DNA of 64,000 bases from Ascochyta rabiei (Eukaryota > Ascomycota > Dothideomycetes > Pleosporales > Didymellaceae). Positions 1 to 9,391 of the stretch are shown here, piece after piece. The translations under genes and the position numbers were made by a program. The stretch spans positions 744,001-808,000 of the forward strand of contig NC_082407.1 in assembly GCF_004011695.2 (NCBI RefSeq), in the 5' to 3' direction. Under the pieces are notes generated by a model that worked only from the letters and a program-made list of their open reading frames with translations, was not told the origin of the DNA and ran no database searches. Positions within the stretch are counted from its first letter, which is position 1. Every line of letters begins with the position of its first letter.

Positions 1-1
1 C

Positions 2-907
2 CCACTGAATACATGGTCTGCAGCATACATCGAGCAGGCGCAAGCCAATATCAAAACGTTCTCACCCCCCTCACCGGATAATTGTGGCATATCAAGCGAC
101 ATCACATCGTTACTGGCCTTGTATGCCGTGACCGCGAAAGACAAAGACACCGTCCGGGAACTCTGCGATCTTGCGGCAGTATTGATTGAGCCAGAAGCAG
201 CCAACGAGTGGTTGTATGGTCGTGCTGGCTATCTGTACATGCTTCGATTGGTCCGCGGAGCCTTCAAAGACAGCAAAGAGATCACAGAGCTCATCGAAGA
301 TACAGCTGATGAGGTGATTGCGAACATTATAGATAGCCCTCGACCATGGAAGTGGCATGGCAAAGCATATGTTGGGGCCGTGCACGGTGCAATTGGAATC
401 ATCACTCAGATCGTGCTTACCGACAAATCATGGGCGCCAAAGCTGCAGGCCGAGTTGACCGTTCTTCTCAGCTATCAGTACGAGAGTGGCAACTTTCCGT
501 CGTCGCTCCCGCCGGGAAAGGACCGTCTTGTACAAGTCTGCCACGGCGCGCCGGGAATCGTTTCCTCCCTTCTCTCTATTCGACCGTATTTCCCTGATCT
601 TGTGGACCGCATCGATAAGGTCATATCGAAAGCCAGGGACTGTATATGGGAGCGAGGTCTATTGACAAAAGAGCCCTGTTTGTGTCACGGCGCCACCGGC
701 AATGCTTTGGCTCTGGAAGGTGAACAGTTTGAGCACTTCATGACTTACACAACAGGCCATGAGATCAAGTCTATGGCAAAAGATCACATGCTAGAGAAAT
801 CGGATGACCCTTCAGCGCTATGGTGCGGTGAAGCTGGGCGTGCTTGGGCTTGGGCGGTGGCCGATAAGGGATTGGCGAAGAGGCTTCTTGGCTATAACGA
901 TATTTGA
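2..907 (+). CDS. LanC-like protein (3' part, cut by window start)
   Basis: The reading frame is open from base 2 to the TGA at 905-907, so the N-terminus lies outside the window and about 300 residues are visible. Three glycine-rich helical-toroid signatures of the LanC family are seen: VHGAIG, then CHGAPG, then CLCHGATGN near the C-terminus. In the family the two Cys and the adjoining His bind a catalytic zinc, and all are present here. LanC enzymes cyclise lanthipeptides in bacteria; eukaryotic LANCL proteins add glutathione to dehydroamino acids on damaged proteins. Fungal members are mostly uncharacterised, so the substrate is unknown. The ending LWCGEAGRAWAW is also family-like. No intron is needed in the visible part. 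No LanB/LanM dehydratase is seen nearby, so a lanthipeptide role is only a possibility. Confidence 0.88.
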   Translation, partial: PLNTWSAAYIEQAQANIKTFSPPSPDNCGISSDITSLLALYAVTAKDKDTVRELCDLAAVLIEPEAANEWLYGRAGYLYMLRLVRGAFKDSKEITELIEDTADEVIANIIDSPRPWKWHGKAYVGAVHGAIGIITQIVLTDKSWAPKLQAELTVLLSYQYESGNFPSSLPPGKDRLVQVCHGAPGIVSSLLSIRPYFPDLVDRIDKVISKARDCIWERGLLTKEPCLCHGATGNALALEGEQFEHFMTYTTGHEIKSMAKDHMLEKSDDPSALWCGEAGRAWAWAVADKGLAKRLLGYNDI

Positions 908-2297
908 GTCTATGCACGAACGAGTGTAAGTAGGCCAAGACCCAGGTACCTCTGATACGGCTATTATGATCTACAATCTGCAAGGTCGTTTGCTATCAGA
1001 AAGATTAGTCTGTCCCACAGGTGTACAGTGCTAGCATCTGCGGCTTGCTGCATGAAGATGAATGTCCTTTTCCAATAACAATCTCAGGTTATCACCTAAA
1101 ATGTTACTGAGTCCTACCAATGGGATCTTCGCGCCGTATCACGCCGTGTCGTAACTTCACCTTGACCGACTGTTGCACCCATGAACGGCAAATTGGGTTC
1201 AACGTCGAGTTGAACCCAGATTCGTTCTTCGTCGAACTGCGAATGTTGCTACGAGTTTCTGTTTACAACTGAGTTCCAGACACGAAAACTTGTTGACGCA
1301 ACGCTGCTCGGTCGCACAAGCATGCGAAGCCTGAGGATCTTCACGCGCTGTGCGACATGCCCAGTCCAACATTTAGCTACGATCGCAACTGAGAAGATCA
1401 TGTTGTTTATTTAGTCAAAAATACTCTCCTTGATCTACTCGTAGTGATGAAACTTGGATTGACAGTAGATGGACGTGCCAACAAGCGGCAGAAAGACCCT
1501 CCACTGTGTGAGTCTTCTCCCAGATACGTTACACAGGGCGGCTGTTTACGCAACTCTTTCGAGATGTACCCCGTGCCACATACAGAAGGAGATACAGAGT
1601 TACTATCAAGGAAAGCTCTACCTGTTCCACGTCAGCACTGACCGGACGTCTTTCGAATGCGACTCAGTGGGTCTATGACACGCCTCACCAATGGTGCTTC
1701 GACCGCATTAAGTCATCGAATCAGTGTGACATTTTAATCAAGAAGCATGTTTCTGTTCCTTGTTTCGCCATGTGCTTAAGTGATACAGATCTTCATGATA
1801 TATTTACGCCTACACACTTTACCTTGACCTTGTATCCGAAAAAAAATTGCCCGCTCAACTCGGTTTATTTCATCCTTCGTTCATCGCTCGCTTTACACTA
1901 TTCAACAATCAAAGGTATACACGTGAGTTTCTCTCCTGAGATTTGATGGTCCTTGGATGAAGACCCTTTGTCCGGGCAATGGGTCGCTACCGCTGTAACG
2001 AGGCCATAGCAAGTGCGTGGGGTGAGCGCTTATAATGTCTTTGCATCATCGATGAAACCAATTACGCATAGCCAGCGGATTCTCCTGCAAGAGGAGCTTT
2101 GACAACAAATGACATCCCGATATAGGGTGCGCAACCTATGCTGACAGTGGCATGCTTCGCAACTCACCCCAACTTCCCTTTCTTTTTCGTTTCTCCTGCG
2201 TAATACTCAACCCCTCAGCCGTTGAGGCGCTTTTAACATGCCGGTACAGGGTCTGACAGTTTATCATCAGGTTCACATCTACCCCTCACCTCCCAGC
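908..2297. other. intergenic, no gene seen
   Basis: About 1.4 kb between the LanC-like gene and the tyrosinase. Only short open frames without family signatures occur. It presumably holds the LanC-like terminator and the tyrosinase promoter; I see no convincing TATA box or repeat. Confidence 0.5.
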
Positions 2298-4419
2298 ATG
2301 TCAAGATCGTGGGCCTCTTCGCTTTTTGTGGCCCTGACTTTCGTTTCCGCAATTACGTGCACGCCTACGACGCCTGGCTCGAGGAGACAATCAAGCAATG
2401 ATATTGTCACGGGGGTCGATTCTAGGGATCAGAATGGTAAGACTGCTTATTACTTCCGTTGTCTCTGACTAACACGTGCAACAGGCAATCCCTTTCTCCG
2501 TCTGGAGGTGCGCGATCTGCAAGCGAACCATCCCGATCAGTGGAATCTCTATCTCCTGGGGCTCGATCAATTACACATAACCAATCAAGAAGATCCGTAT
2601 TCTTACTACAGTCTTGCCGGTAAGTCGTGTTTGTGTCCTGACAGGGCTGGAAGCTGATTGTGGTGTCAAAGGCATTCACGGAAAGCCATACAAAGTGTGG
2701 CTCGACGCGCCGGGCTTGAGCCATAAGATCGGCACCTCGGGTTATTGTCCTCATAGCATGGCACTCTTCCTCGGATGGCATCGCCCATATCTAGCTCTTT
2801 TCGAGGTAAATTGATCTCGTCTCGAAGACCCTTAACAACAATGACTCCGTACAGCAAAAGCTACATATGCGTATGCGTGAGCTTGCCGAGAATGCGCCTG
2901 CTGATCAAATTGATCGTTATCGATGGGCAGCGTATTCATTTCGGATGCCATACTGGGATTGGGCTCAAGGAGAACAAAGCGGTAATGTGCCCGAATTTTT
3001 CATGACACCAACGACGGTGGTCACTACCCCTGAGGGCCGTAGTATTGAGATCTGGAATCCGCTCTACAAGTACGAGTTTAAGCCGGTACCGTCCGCAGGA
3101 GCCTTTGGCGGCAAGGTACGTTGTACGTATCAATGACTGATATCACAATTAACGCGAGCGCTAGTGGCCCCAGATCAACCACACAATTCGATGGCCGGCA
3201 TCGAATAGTCCTTGGGAAGAGTCTCGTGACTCTGAGTTTGCAGCAAGCTTCATCAACTTGAGGCGTTCTATTCAAGACCAGGCCGCGATCGCGTTTCGAC
3301 GAGGTACCCTGAATGGCTTCTGGGAAGCCTTGGAGATGGTACATGGCTGGGTACATGGAGTAATCGGCGGGGGCTATTCCAGTGGGTACGGTGGCGAAGG
3401 TCACATGTGGCCTCTGGAGTACTCTTCGTACGAACCGCTGTTTTGGCTCCACCACACGTACGTCCTGGTAACAGAAGATCGCAACTCAATGCAAGAGAAT
3501 CTGACATGATCCTCTAGGAACGTCGACCGCATGTTTGCCCTGTATCAAGTACAGAACCCCGGTGCTTTCCTTCTGCCCTCAAACGTTCACAGTAGCGGCA
3601 ACTTATTTGTGGAAGACAACACAGTGGTCGATGGAAACACGCCACTACTTCCCTTTCGACGCAGTCCAGGTAGCTTTTGGACAACAAACGAGGCTATGGA
3701 CTGGAGGGTGTTTGGTTACGACTATCCCGAGACGCAATCGGCCGATACTGCATCTGCACAGGCGACAGTTGCGCTACTCTACAGTGGCAGTGTGCGAGGT
3801 AGAATCGCAACCGGCCAGCTTGGGGGTATTGGAAGGCACTTCACGCCAGGTACTGAAGAGACCACTTACACTGACTGGATCATCAATACAGCAGCGGCAC
3901 CACTCGACCTGCCCCCCACTTTCGTTGTCGAATTCTCGTTTGCAGGCAATTCCTCGTCAGGCCCAGTTACGAATGTAGGCATGTGGTCGGTTCTGATGCC
4001 AATGGATCATAACAAGGCGAAGCGTTCGCTCCGTGAAGCTGAAAAGACCAGGAAACGCGCGACCGCATCGGATATGACACTGCGCGGTACGGTCAGTTTA
4101 ACATCTTGTCTATTGGATCAGATCGATGCTGGCAAGCTTTCCAGTCTTGACCAGCAGGACGTTGTGCCTTTCCTAAAAGAGAATTTGACTTGGAAGGTTT
4201 ACTCGGTAAGTTCTAATCGTGACTTAGCTTTGAGCTCGTAGCTGACTAACGCAGGGTGACGGCACACAACTTCCGACCTCAAGCTTAGACTCCATCAATG
4301 TCGAGGTGGCTAGCCAGGCTGCACGTGTTCCTAGTGATACTAGCTTGCCGATTGAATATAGTAACGATGCTGTTGCGCATTCTGAGGCGACAGCGGGTAA
4401 GATGGGCGGTGCTAATTGA
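2298..4419 (+). CDS. secreted tyrosinase
   Basis: Seven exons: 2298-2436, 2485-2619, 2672-2805, 2855-3115, 3165-3457, 3518-4205, 4255-4419; 604 aa. All introns are GT-AG, 48-60 bp. Start 2298 is preferred over an in-frame ATG at 2238 because it gives a signal peptide (MSRSWASSLFVALTFVSA). The copper A site is seen as H94 (GIHGKPY), H119 in YCPHSMALF and H128 in GWHRPYL; C117 with H119 matches the Cys-x-His thioether pair of fungal tyrosinases. Copper B is seen as HGWVH (283-287) and WLHHTNVDR (about 315-323). A VFGYDYPET motif closes the catalytic core, followed by a typical C-terminal shielding domain (DWIINTAAAPLDLPP). The enzyme oxidises mono- and diphenols to quinones, used in melanin or secondary metabolism. 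Neighbours are a LanC-like and a methyltransferase gene, but co-regulation cannot be read from sequence. Confidence 0.95.
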
Positions 4420-4732
4420 CTTGTATTTTTCTTCGACTTTGGCATTTCTTCCATTTCACGCAACCCTGTACCCTACCCTCTTTCTGTTCGGCGATAGTTC
4501 GTAACAGCATAATAATACTTGGTTTGAAGGAACCTCGTCGCGTGTTACCGAGTACGTGTGATCCTCGGCGTGGAGTTTGGACTAATCCCGCAGCGTCCCA
4601 TACCGGTATTCCGCCAGCCTTACCTAATTGGCCTGCAGACCATTCCCATCAACTTTTTGCGACCTGCAGATCACCTGCATTCTGTCTGAGTCACCAACAC
4701 TACCAAAGAAGTAATTTTTCTTTACACACACC
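4420..4732. other. short intergenic region
   Basis: About 310 bases between the tyrosinase stop and the methyltransferase start. It presumably holds a 3' UTR and a promoter; no distinct element seen. Confidence 0.5.
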
Positions 4733-5842
4733 ATGTTATCTGCAATTCGATCCGCTACCCGCGGCCGATACTATCAAGTGGCTTTCCGTAGCTCCACAGA
4801 TGGCTTACTCGGGACACCACGTGAGCTGGCATACTTAACATGTCCCTTCCGACAGGCCCGGACAAGAGCATTTAGCACCACACCGTCTCTGTCAATTGGA
4901 GGAACCAGAAATTTGAACGTCGTTTCCCTTGACAAACACAGTAGGATCGGTGACAACGGTGACCCACTCTCCAGAATTGTCTCCGCACGCAATATGTCAT
5001 CAGAGCCTCCAAAGAAGGACTGGTCAGCAACGCAATACCTTAAGTTCAACAATGAACGTACCCGCGCCGTCTACGACCTTGTCGCTCAGGTCAAGGCACA
5101 CATCACCACCTCGAATCCACGAATCTACGATCTCGGCTGTGGTCCCGGAAACTCAACAAAGGTACTTCTCGATGCCTTCTCTGGCGCTACCATCACCGGA
5201 ATGGACTCCTCGCCGGACATGTTGTCCAAAGCCTCTGCCTCCCTTCCAGACATCGAGTTTGTCAAGGGCGATCTGTCCACCTTTCGACCCAAAGAAGGAG
5301 AACAAGTCGACCTCCTCTTCAGCAACGCCGTGTTCCACTGGCTGCGCAGTCCCACCCGCATCCCCACACTAACGCGTCTCTTCCAGACGCTCCGTCCCGG
5401 CGGCGTACTTGCCATCCAAGTGCCGGACAACTACGACGAGGAGAGCCACAAGCTGATGCGGGAAGTCGCCCGCGCCCGGGGCTCAGCGTGGTCCCGCTGC
5501 TTCGTAGATGCGCAGATCGGAGTCCGAGATTGCGGAGACAGGCCGGATCTGGATCCTATCGAACCCCCGCGCGCCTTCTACAACGCTCTGATTCCGCATG
5601 CGGCTTCTGTCAATGTGTGGAGGACAAACTATCATCATGTGCTGAAGGATGCGAACGCCATTATGGAGTGGGTGAAGGGAACGGGGTTACAGCCCTATGT
5701 GCAGAGGATTGAAGACGAAGAAGCCAAGAAGGCGTTTTTAGAAGAGTATGAGAAGAGATTGGCCAGGGCGTATAAGGAGTTGGATGATGGGAAAGTCTTG
5801 CTTGGCTATCCGAGGCTGTTCATTGTTGCGGTCCGGCAGTGA
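4733..5842 (+). CDS. trans-aconitate methyltransferase-like enzyme with mitochondrial-type leader
   Basis: Single exon, 369 aa. The class I SAM-dependent methyltransferase core starts near residue 88 (MSSEPPKKDWSATQYLKF) and contains the SAM-binding loop YDLGCGPGNST, the acidic motif GMDSSPDML, and FSNAVFHWL, all typical of the Tam family (COG4106), which methylates trans-aconitate to protect the citric acid cycle. C-terminal YEKRLARAYKELDDGKVLLGYPRLFIVA also fits. The first 87 residues are rich in Arg, Ser and Thr, lack acids at the start, and include RAFSTTPSL, which looks like a mitochondrial presequence cleavage region. Met88 (ATG at 4994) would give the usual cytosolic form. Two localisations from one gene are therefore plausible. 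Substrate is inferred from family only. Confidence 0.9.
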   Translation: MLSAIRSATRGRYYQVAFRSSTDGLLGTPRELAYLTCPFRQARTRAFSTTPSLSIGGTRNLNVVSLDKHSRIGDNGDPLSRIVSARNMSSEPPKKDWSATQYLKFNNERTRAVYDLVAQVKAHITTSNPRIYDLGCGPGNSTKVLLDAFSGATITGMDSSPDMLSKASASLPDIEFVKGDLSTFRPKEGEQVDLLFSNAVFHWLRSPTRIPTLTRLFQTLRPGGVLAIQVPDNYDEESHKLMREVARARGSAWSRCFVDAQIGVRDCGDRPDLDPIEPPRAFYNALIPHAASVNVWRTNYHHVLKDANAIMEWVKGTGLQPYVQRIEDEEAKKAFLEEYEKRLARAYKELDDGKVLLGYPRLFIVAVRQ

Positions 5843-6352
5843 GCATCTAAACGTGCTTCTGTGGCCGCTGGTCTCGATGCACGACCGCGTGGCTGTTACC
5901 GTGCGAGCGTGCTGCAGACATCTATCAACCTCTGCGTTTTTGACGGCTTCTTGCTTTCCTCGTGCTCGCAGTGCTATTGCCAGCTCGCTATACCAATGGA
6001 TCCTAGGCGTGTTTCAACATGTATGCCAAGGGCTGGACTCAGGAAGCACACTGGATGAACGACGGCTTGGAAGCATACATCCGAAGTCATAGGAGGGGAA
6101 ATTATTACGCACAGACAAGGGGGTGAATCGCACAAGGAAGGTCATTGGCAACCAATGAATCGCAAGGACAAATTTACATGAAATTGATGCGCTGGCTCTG
6201 TGACGCAGTTTTCCTTTTCCAGAAAAGAGGATGAGATGCGACTCGAGAGAGTCCGTCTTGGATGCACCCATCTCATCTCGGCGAACACATTTTTTTCCAA
6301 CAAACGCCATTATCGTGCTTCCCCAACGCCGCTTCCTGGCTTGCGTGAACGC
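5843..6352. other. convergent intergenic region
   Basis: About 510 bases between two converging genes; expected to hold both 3' UTRs. No gene or repeat seen. Confidence 0.5.
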
Positions 6353-6840
6353 TCAGTCCAACTTTTGCACCCGCGCTCTCTCCCCGATGCTGACTTCTCT
6401 CCGCATGACGATCAGCTTGGTGTTAGCGGCTTCACAGAACTTCTCCTCCTCTTCCAGCACTGGGATGGCAGTGTCGCTGTGCATGAAGGTTATGAATTGC
6501 TGGTAATGCAGCTCATCCGCAAATGTCTGCATGCTACCGTCAGCACTTCTGTCACCCCTGTCATGCAAGATATACATACCATCTCTCCGAAGCAGTCCCA
6601 ATCCAGACCACCATCGCCCGTGCCAATGATCATTCTCGGAACACCCATAGGACCTTCACCTTCATCGACATGGTAACGGCGTGTCCATGTCAAAGGATGT
6701 GCTTTGCCTGACGTCTTTTTGAGGAGCGGCGCGTATGTGGTTTCGTTGTGTTCCCGAAATTGATCGCGTGTGAAGCCCTCCTTGCGGGTTGCGACCGTGG
6801 CAAGGATATAAGGATACTTGGAAATTACTGTTTCCGGCAT
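6353..6840 (-). CDS. EthD-domain small protein
   Basis: Two exons, 6840-6580 and 6526-6353, joined in phase 0 across a 53-bp GT-AG intron (6527-6579); 144 aa. The fold signature is that of dimeric alpha/beta-barrel EthD proteins: YPYILATVATRKEGFTRDQF, the HNETTYAPLL segment with its His, and a second half TFADELHYQQFITFMHS and AANTKLIVM. Fungal EthD proteins act as anthrone oxygenases, decarboxylases or cyclisation helpers in polyketide pathways, or have no known role. Splicing repairs what would otherwise be an early stop. No polyketide synthase is visible in the window, so no pathway can be named. Confidence 0.82.
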
Positions 6841-8485
6841 ATTGGTTCTGTCTTTGTGCTGATGTGCGGGTGGTGGATTCGAGAAGCTAAGTTGTGGGGC
6901 CCCCGTTGTCGATGGGTTTCGGTACCTCTGTTTGAATGGGAGGTGCTGAGGTGTGAATGGAAAAAAAGTGCAGGAAGAAGGGCAGTGGTTTTCTGATAGG
7001 CAGGGTGGATTGGAGGGTCTCCGCTGACGGGCGGGCCCGCTTTGGGGACCGGGATTTGCAGTTAAGGCCTGCTAGCGCCTGTACGATGAAAAAGGAGAGT
7101 CGTCAGAGCTGGTCGCGACGCTAAACGTGACTCGAGACATCTGTGCATCTTTTCCGCCTGTTGCTGGTACATGGTGTTGTTTGGGTGCCTCGCCTTTGCT
7201 AGGGGATATTGAGTCGTTTGGCCGTACTCGGGGGGTGTCCGGCCAGGTGCATGACGCAGCTTTTTTTCGATAGAAGCATCGTCCGATGTCAGCCTGAGGC
7301 GGTAGCAGTAGGTCGCATGATTCGTGTTCCAATTTGTGACGCACGGAAGGTCGGCGTCGTCTTGGTAGCGTGCACTGGGCTGCCCCTTTGACTCTCAGAC
7401 TATGCGCAGCAGATGAGGAGTAAGGACATGAGCAGTCGATGCTTGAACTCGAAACATGACTCTGGAGCCAACCTGAACTTGGACCTGCTGGATCACGTTC
7501 CAGGAGAATGCAAGATCTAGTTGCAAAGGTCAAGACAAGAGCATGGTGCTTGAAAGGCCGTGGACGATCTTGTAAGGATAGCACTCATGTCTCTTTCCTG
7601 GTTATCGAGATTGAATGGGGCGCGTCTATGACCTGCATAGAAGAACTAGAGTACAGAATCGAAGCCATAGACCCGTAATTCAAGAGGGCAGTCGAGCCAG
7701 TCGAGCGAGAACTCGGTGTTGGTGAGTGATGGGGAGCAGAGAGGTGGAAGAAGAGTGGCAAAAGAAAAACCCCCGCAGAAGGCTGACAGGCAAAGGACCG
7801 AACATACGGGTCCTACATCTCCACTCTTCCATTCAGCCCTGCGGAGTGCACAACGACCAAGCTGTCGCCTGGATTGTGGTATTGTTCCAATCAATCGCAC
7901 CATAACCATTCCCTGCGGCTTCAGCTCACGAAGATGTAGCCAAGTACGACGCTCACAATCGTCCATATTCTTTCCTTCCATATACTGGTAAAGCGTCTCG
8001 GCGCAGTGATAAGAGCAGTGCATGCAGAAACTATCAGCATCACCAGAGTGACAGGTTCGTTGCTCATACAAGAAAACATCCTATGCCATTTTGCGCGGTT
8101 TGTGCACTTTGTATAAAATGCGGTTATAGATCCATCATACGTCGATATTTGGTTGCATCACTGAGCTATCAGCTTGTGAGAAGCCCTGGCTCACTGTTTC
8201 TTTGATCAATCGGTTCCATGGACATCGTAGACCATCTCGAAGTGAAAGCCTCCTGCTTTTCTCACTACACGCCTGCTTTGAGCTTGCCTCACCTGGCCAC
8301 GTGTTTGTAGAGCAGTCAAAAACCGCCAATCGCGCAGTGAAGGACGCTTTTGCTTGCTGTCAGCCCGCCTCTCCGATTGTATGAAAAGTTACCTCCACCA
8401 GCACGCCGACACGACTCTCCCAACTCTGCTCAGTGTGCAATTCGGTTGAATTCTCAACTCCTCAGAGACACACTCGAATTGCACG
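6841..8485. other. intergenic, no gene seen
   Basis: About 1.6 kb. A 170-aa frame at 7072-7584 (minus) and a 141-aa frame at 7646-8071 (minus) show no family signature or plausible intron structure and are not called. A promoter for the small secreted protein should lie at the right end. Confidence 0.5.
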
Positions 8486-8976
8486 ATGAAGTTCCTCACC
8501 ATCCTCACCACCATGTTCGCCGCCCTGGCAACGGCGTCCCCTACCTTCACCACCACCACCGCTGCGAGCGAAGCCAGCATCGCCGCCGAAGGGGTTGCTC
8601 CTATCGACGTCCCCATCTGTGCTTTCGACCCAGTCAAGGGCGAGTACGTGTGCCCCGATAGCACTACCAACATGTCCATTGAGTCCGCCGGCAACGAGAC
8701 CAGCACTACCTCGAAGGACAGCACTAGCGCTGCCGCCGCCGCCGCCGTCGAGGCTGCCGACTGGGACGATTGCATGAAGGTAAGCCTCTCTGACTGCATC
8801 CTCTCGCAGGTATGAATGGACCAAAAGAAGTATAATAAAAATAAAAAAAAAGGAAAAAAAAAATTACGCGTAACTAGCACTGAGGCTGCTGGTTCTACAA
8901 AGGCAACGGGCCTTGCGGGTGCGACGTGGGCCGCAAGGACCCGAGCTGCCCTGTGTGCGAGTTTGGCAAGTGCTAG
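8486..8976 (+). pseudogene. small secreted Cys-rich protein, possibly broken at last exon
   Basis: Exon 1 (8486-8779) encodes 98 aa: a clear signal peptide (MKFLTILTTMFAALATASP), a Thr/Ser/Ala-rich stretch and DWDDCMK, followed by a good donor (AAG|GTAAGC). A Cys-rich coding block at 8885-8973 reads CWFYKGNGPCGCD then DPSCPVCEFGKC and a stop at 8974, six Cys in 29 residues. The natural acceptor (CTAG at 8874-8877) keeps the frame but gives His followed at once by TGA (8881-8883) before the Cys-rich block. The next acceptor (8883-8884) avoids the stop but moves into another frame without the Cys pattern. A nonsense change (for example CGA to TGA, a C-to-T step) would explain this. Without splicing the product ends at 109 aa. 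Family unknown; effector-like or defence-like by appearance only. Confidence 0.55.
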
Positions 8977-9391
8977 AGGAGCAGGCAAGGGCTGAGGCGC
9001 GAGGGACTGGTCGTCTTGGCCTCCGATCCGTTGCCAGTACGGGTTCACAGGCACTCACGACGGCGCTGCTGACTGGAAGGGCGCCATGGGTCGATATACA
9101 CGGGAGGCGGTCTCCGTAGGCTATAGAGTAGCTCTGCACATCGATATTCAAGGGCGGTAGGCTAGAGAATTGCTCTGCACATGTAGATATTCTCAATGGC
9201 GGAAATGCAAGGTCATGGCTCTCTCCATTGGGAGAAGACCCGAGTGACGAATACAGTCGATGTACTCTTCCTTGTGATATAGGCAGACGTATGATTCGTG
9301 GCATCGCTAGGAGAGCCCGCCCTTTTCGAAGCTTGTTTTATTGTTGCCGCTCAGTGACGGTATGAAAAGAATTAGTAATGAGAGCAGACAG
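8977..9391. other. intergenic, no gene seen
   Basis: About 415 bases holding the end of the small secreted gene and the 3' UTR of the convergent receptor gene. No further feature seen. Confidence 0.5.

Noticed and set aside
2238..2297. Upstream in-frame ATG of the tyrosinase
   Set aside because: It would put 20 polar residues before the signal peptide.
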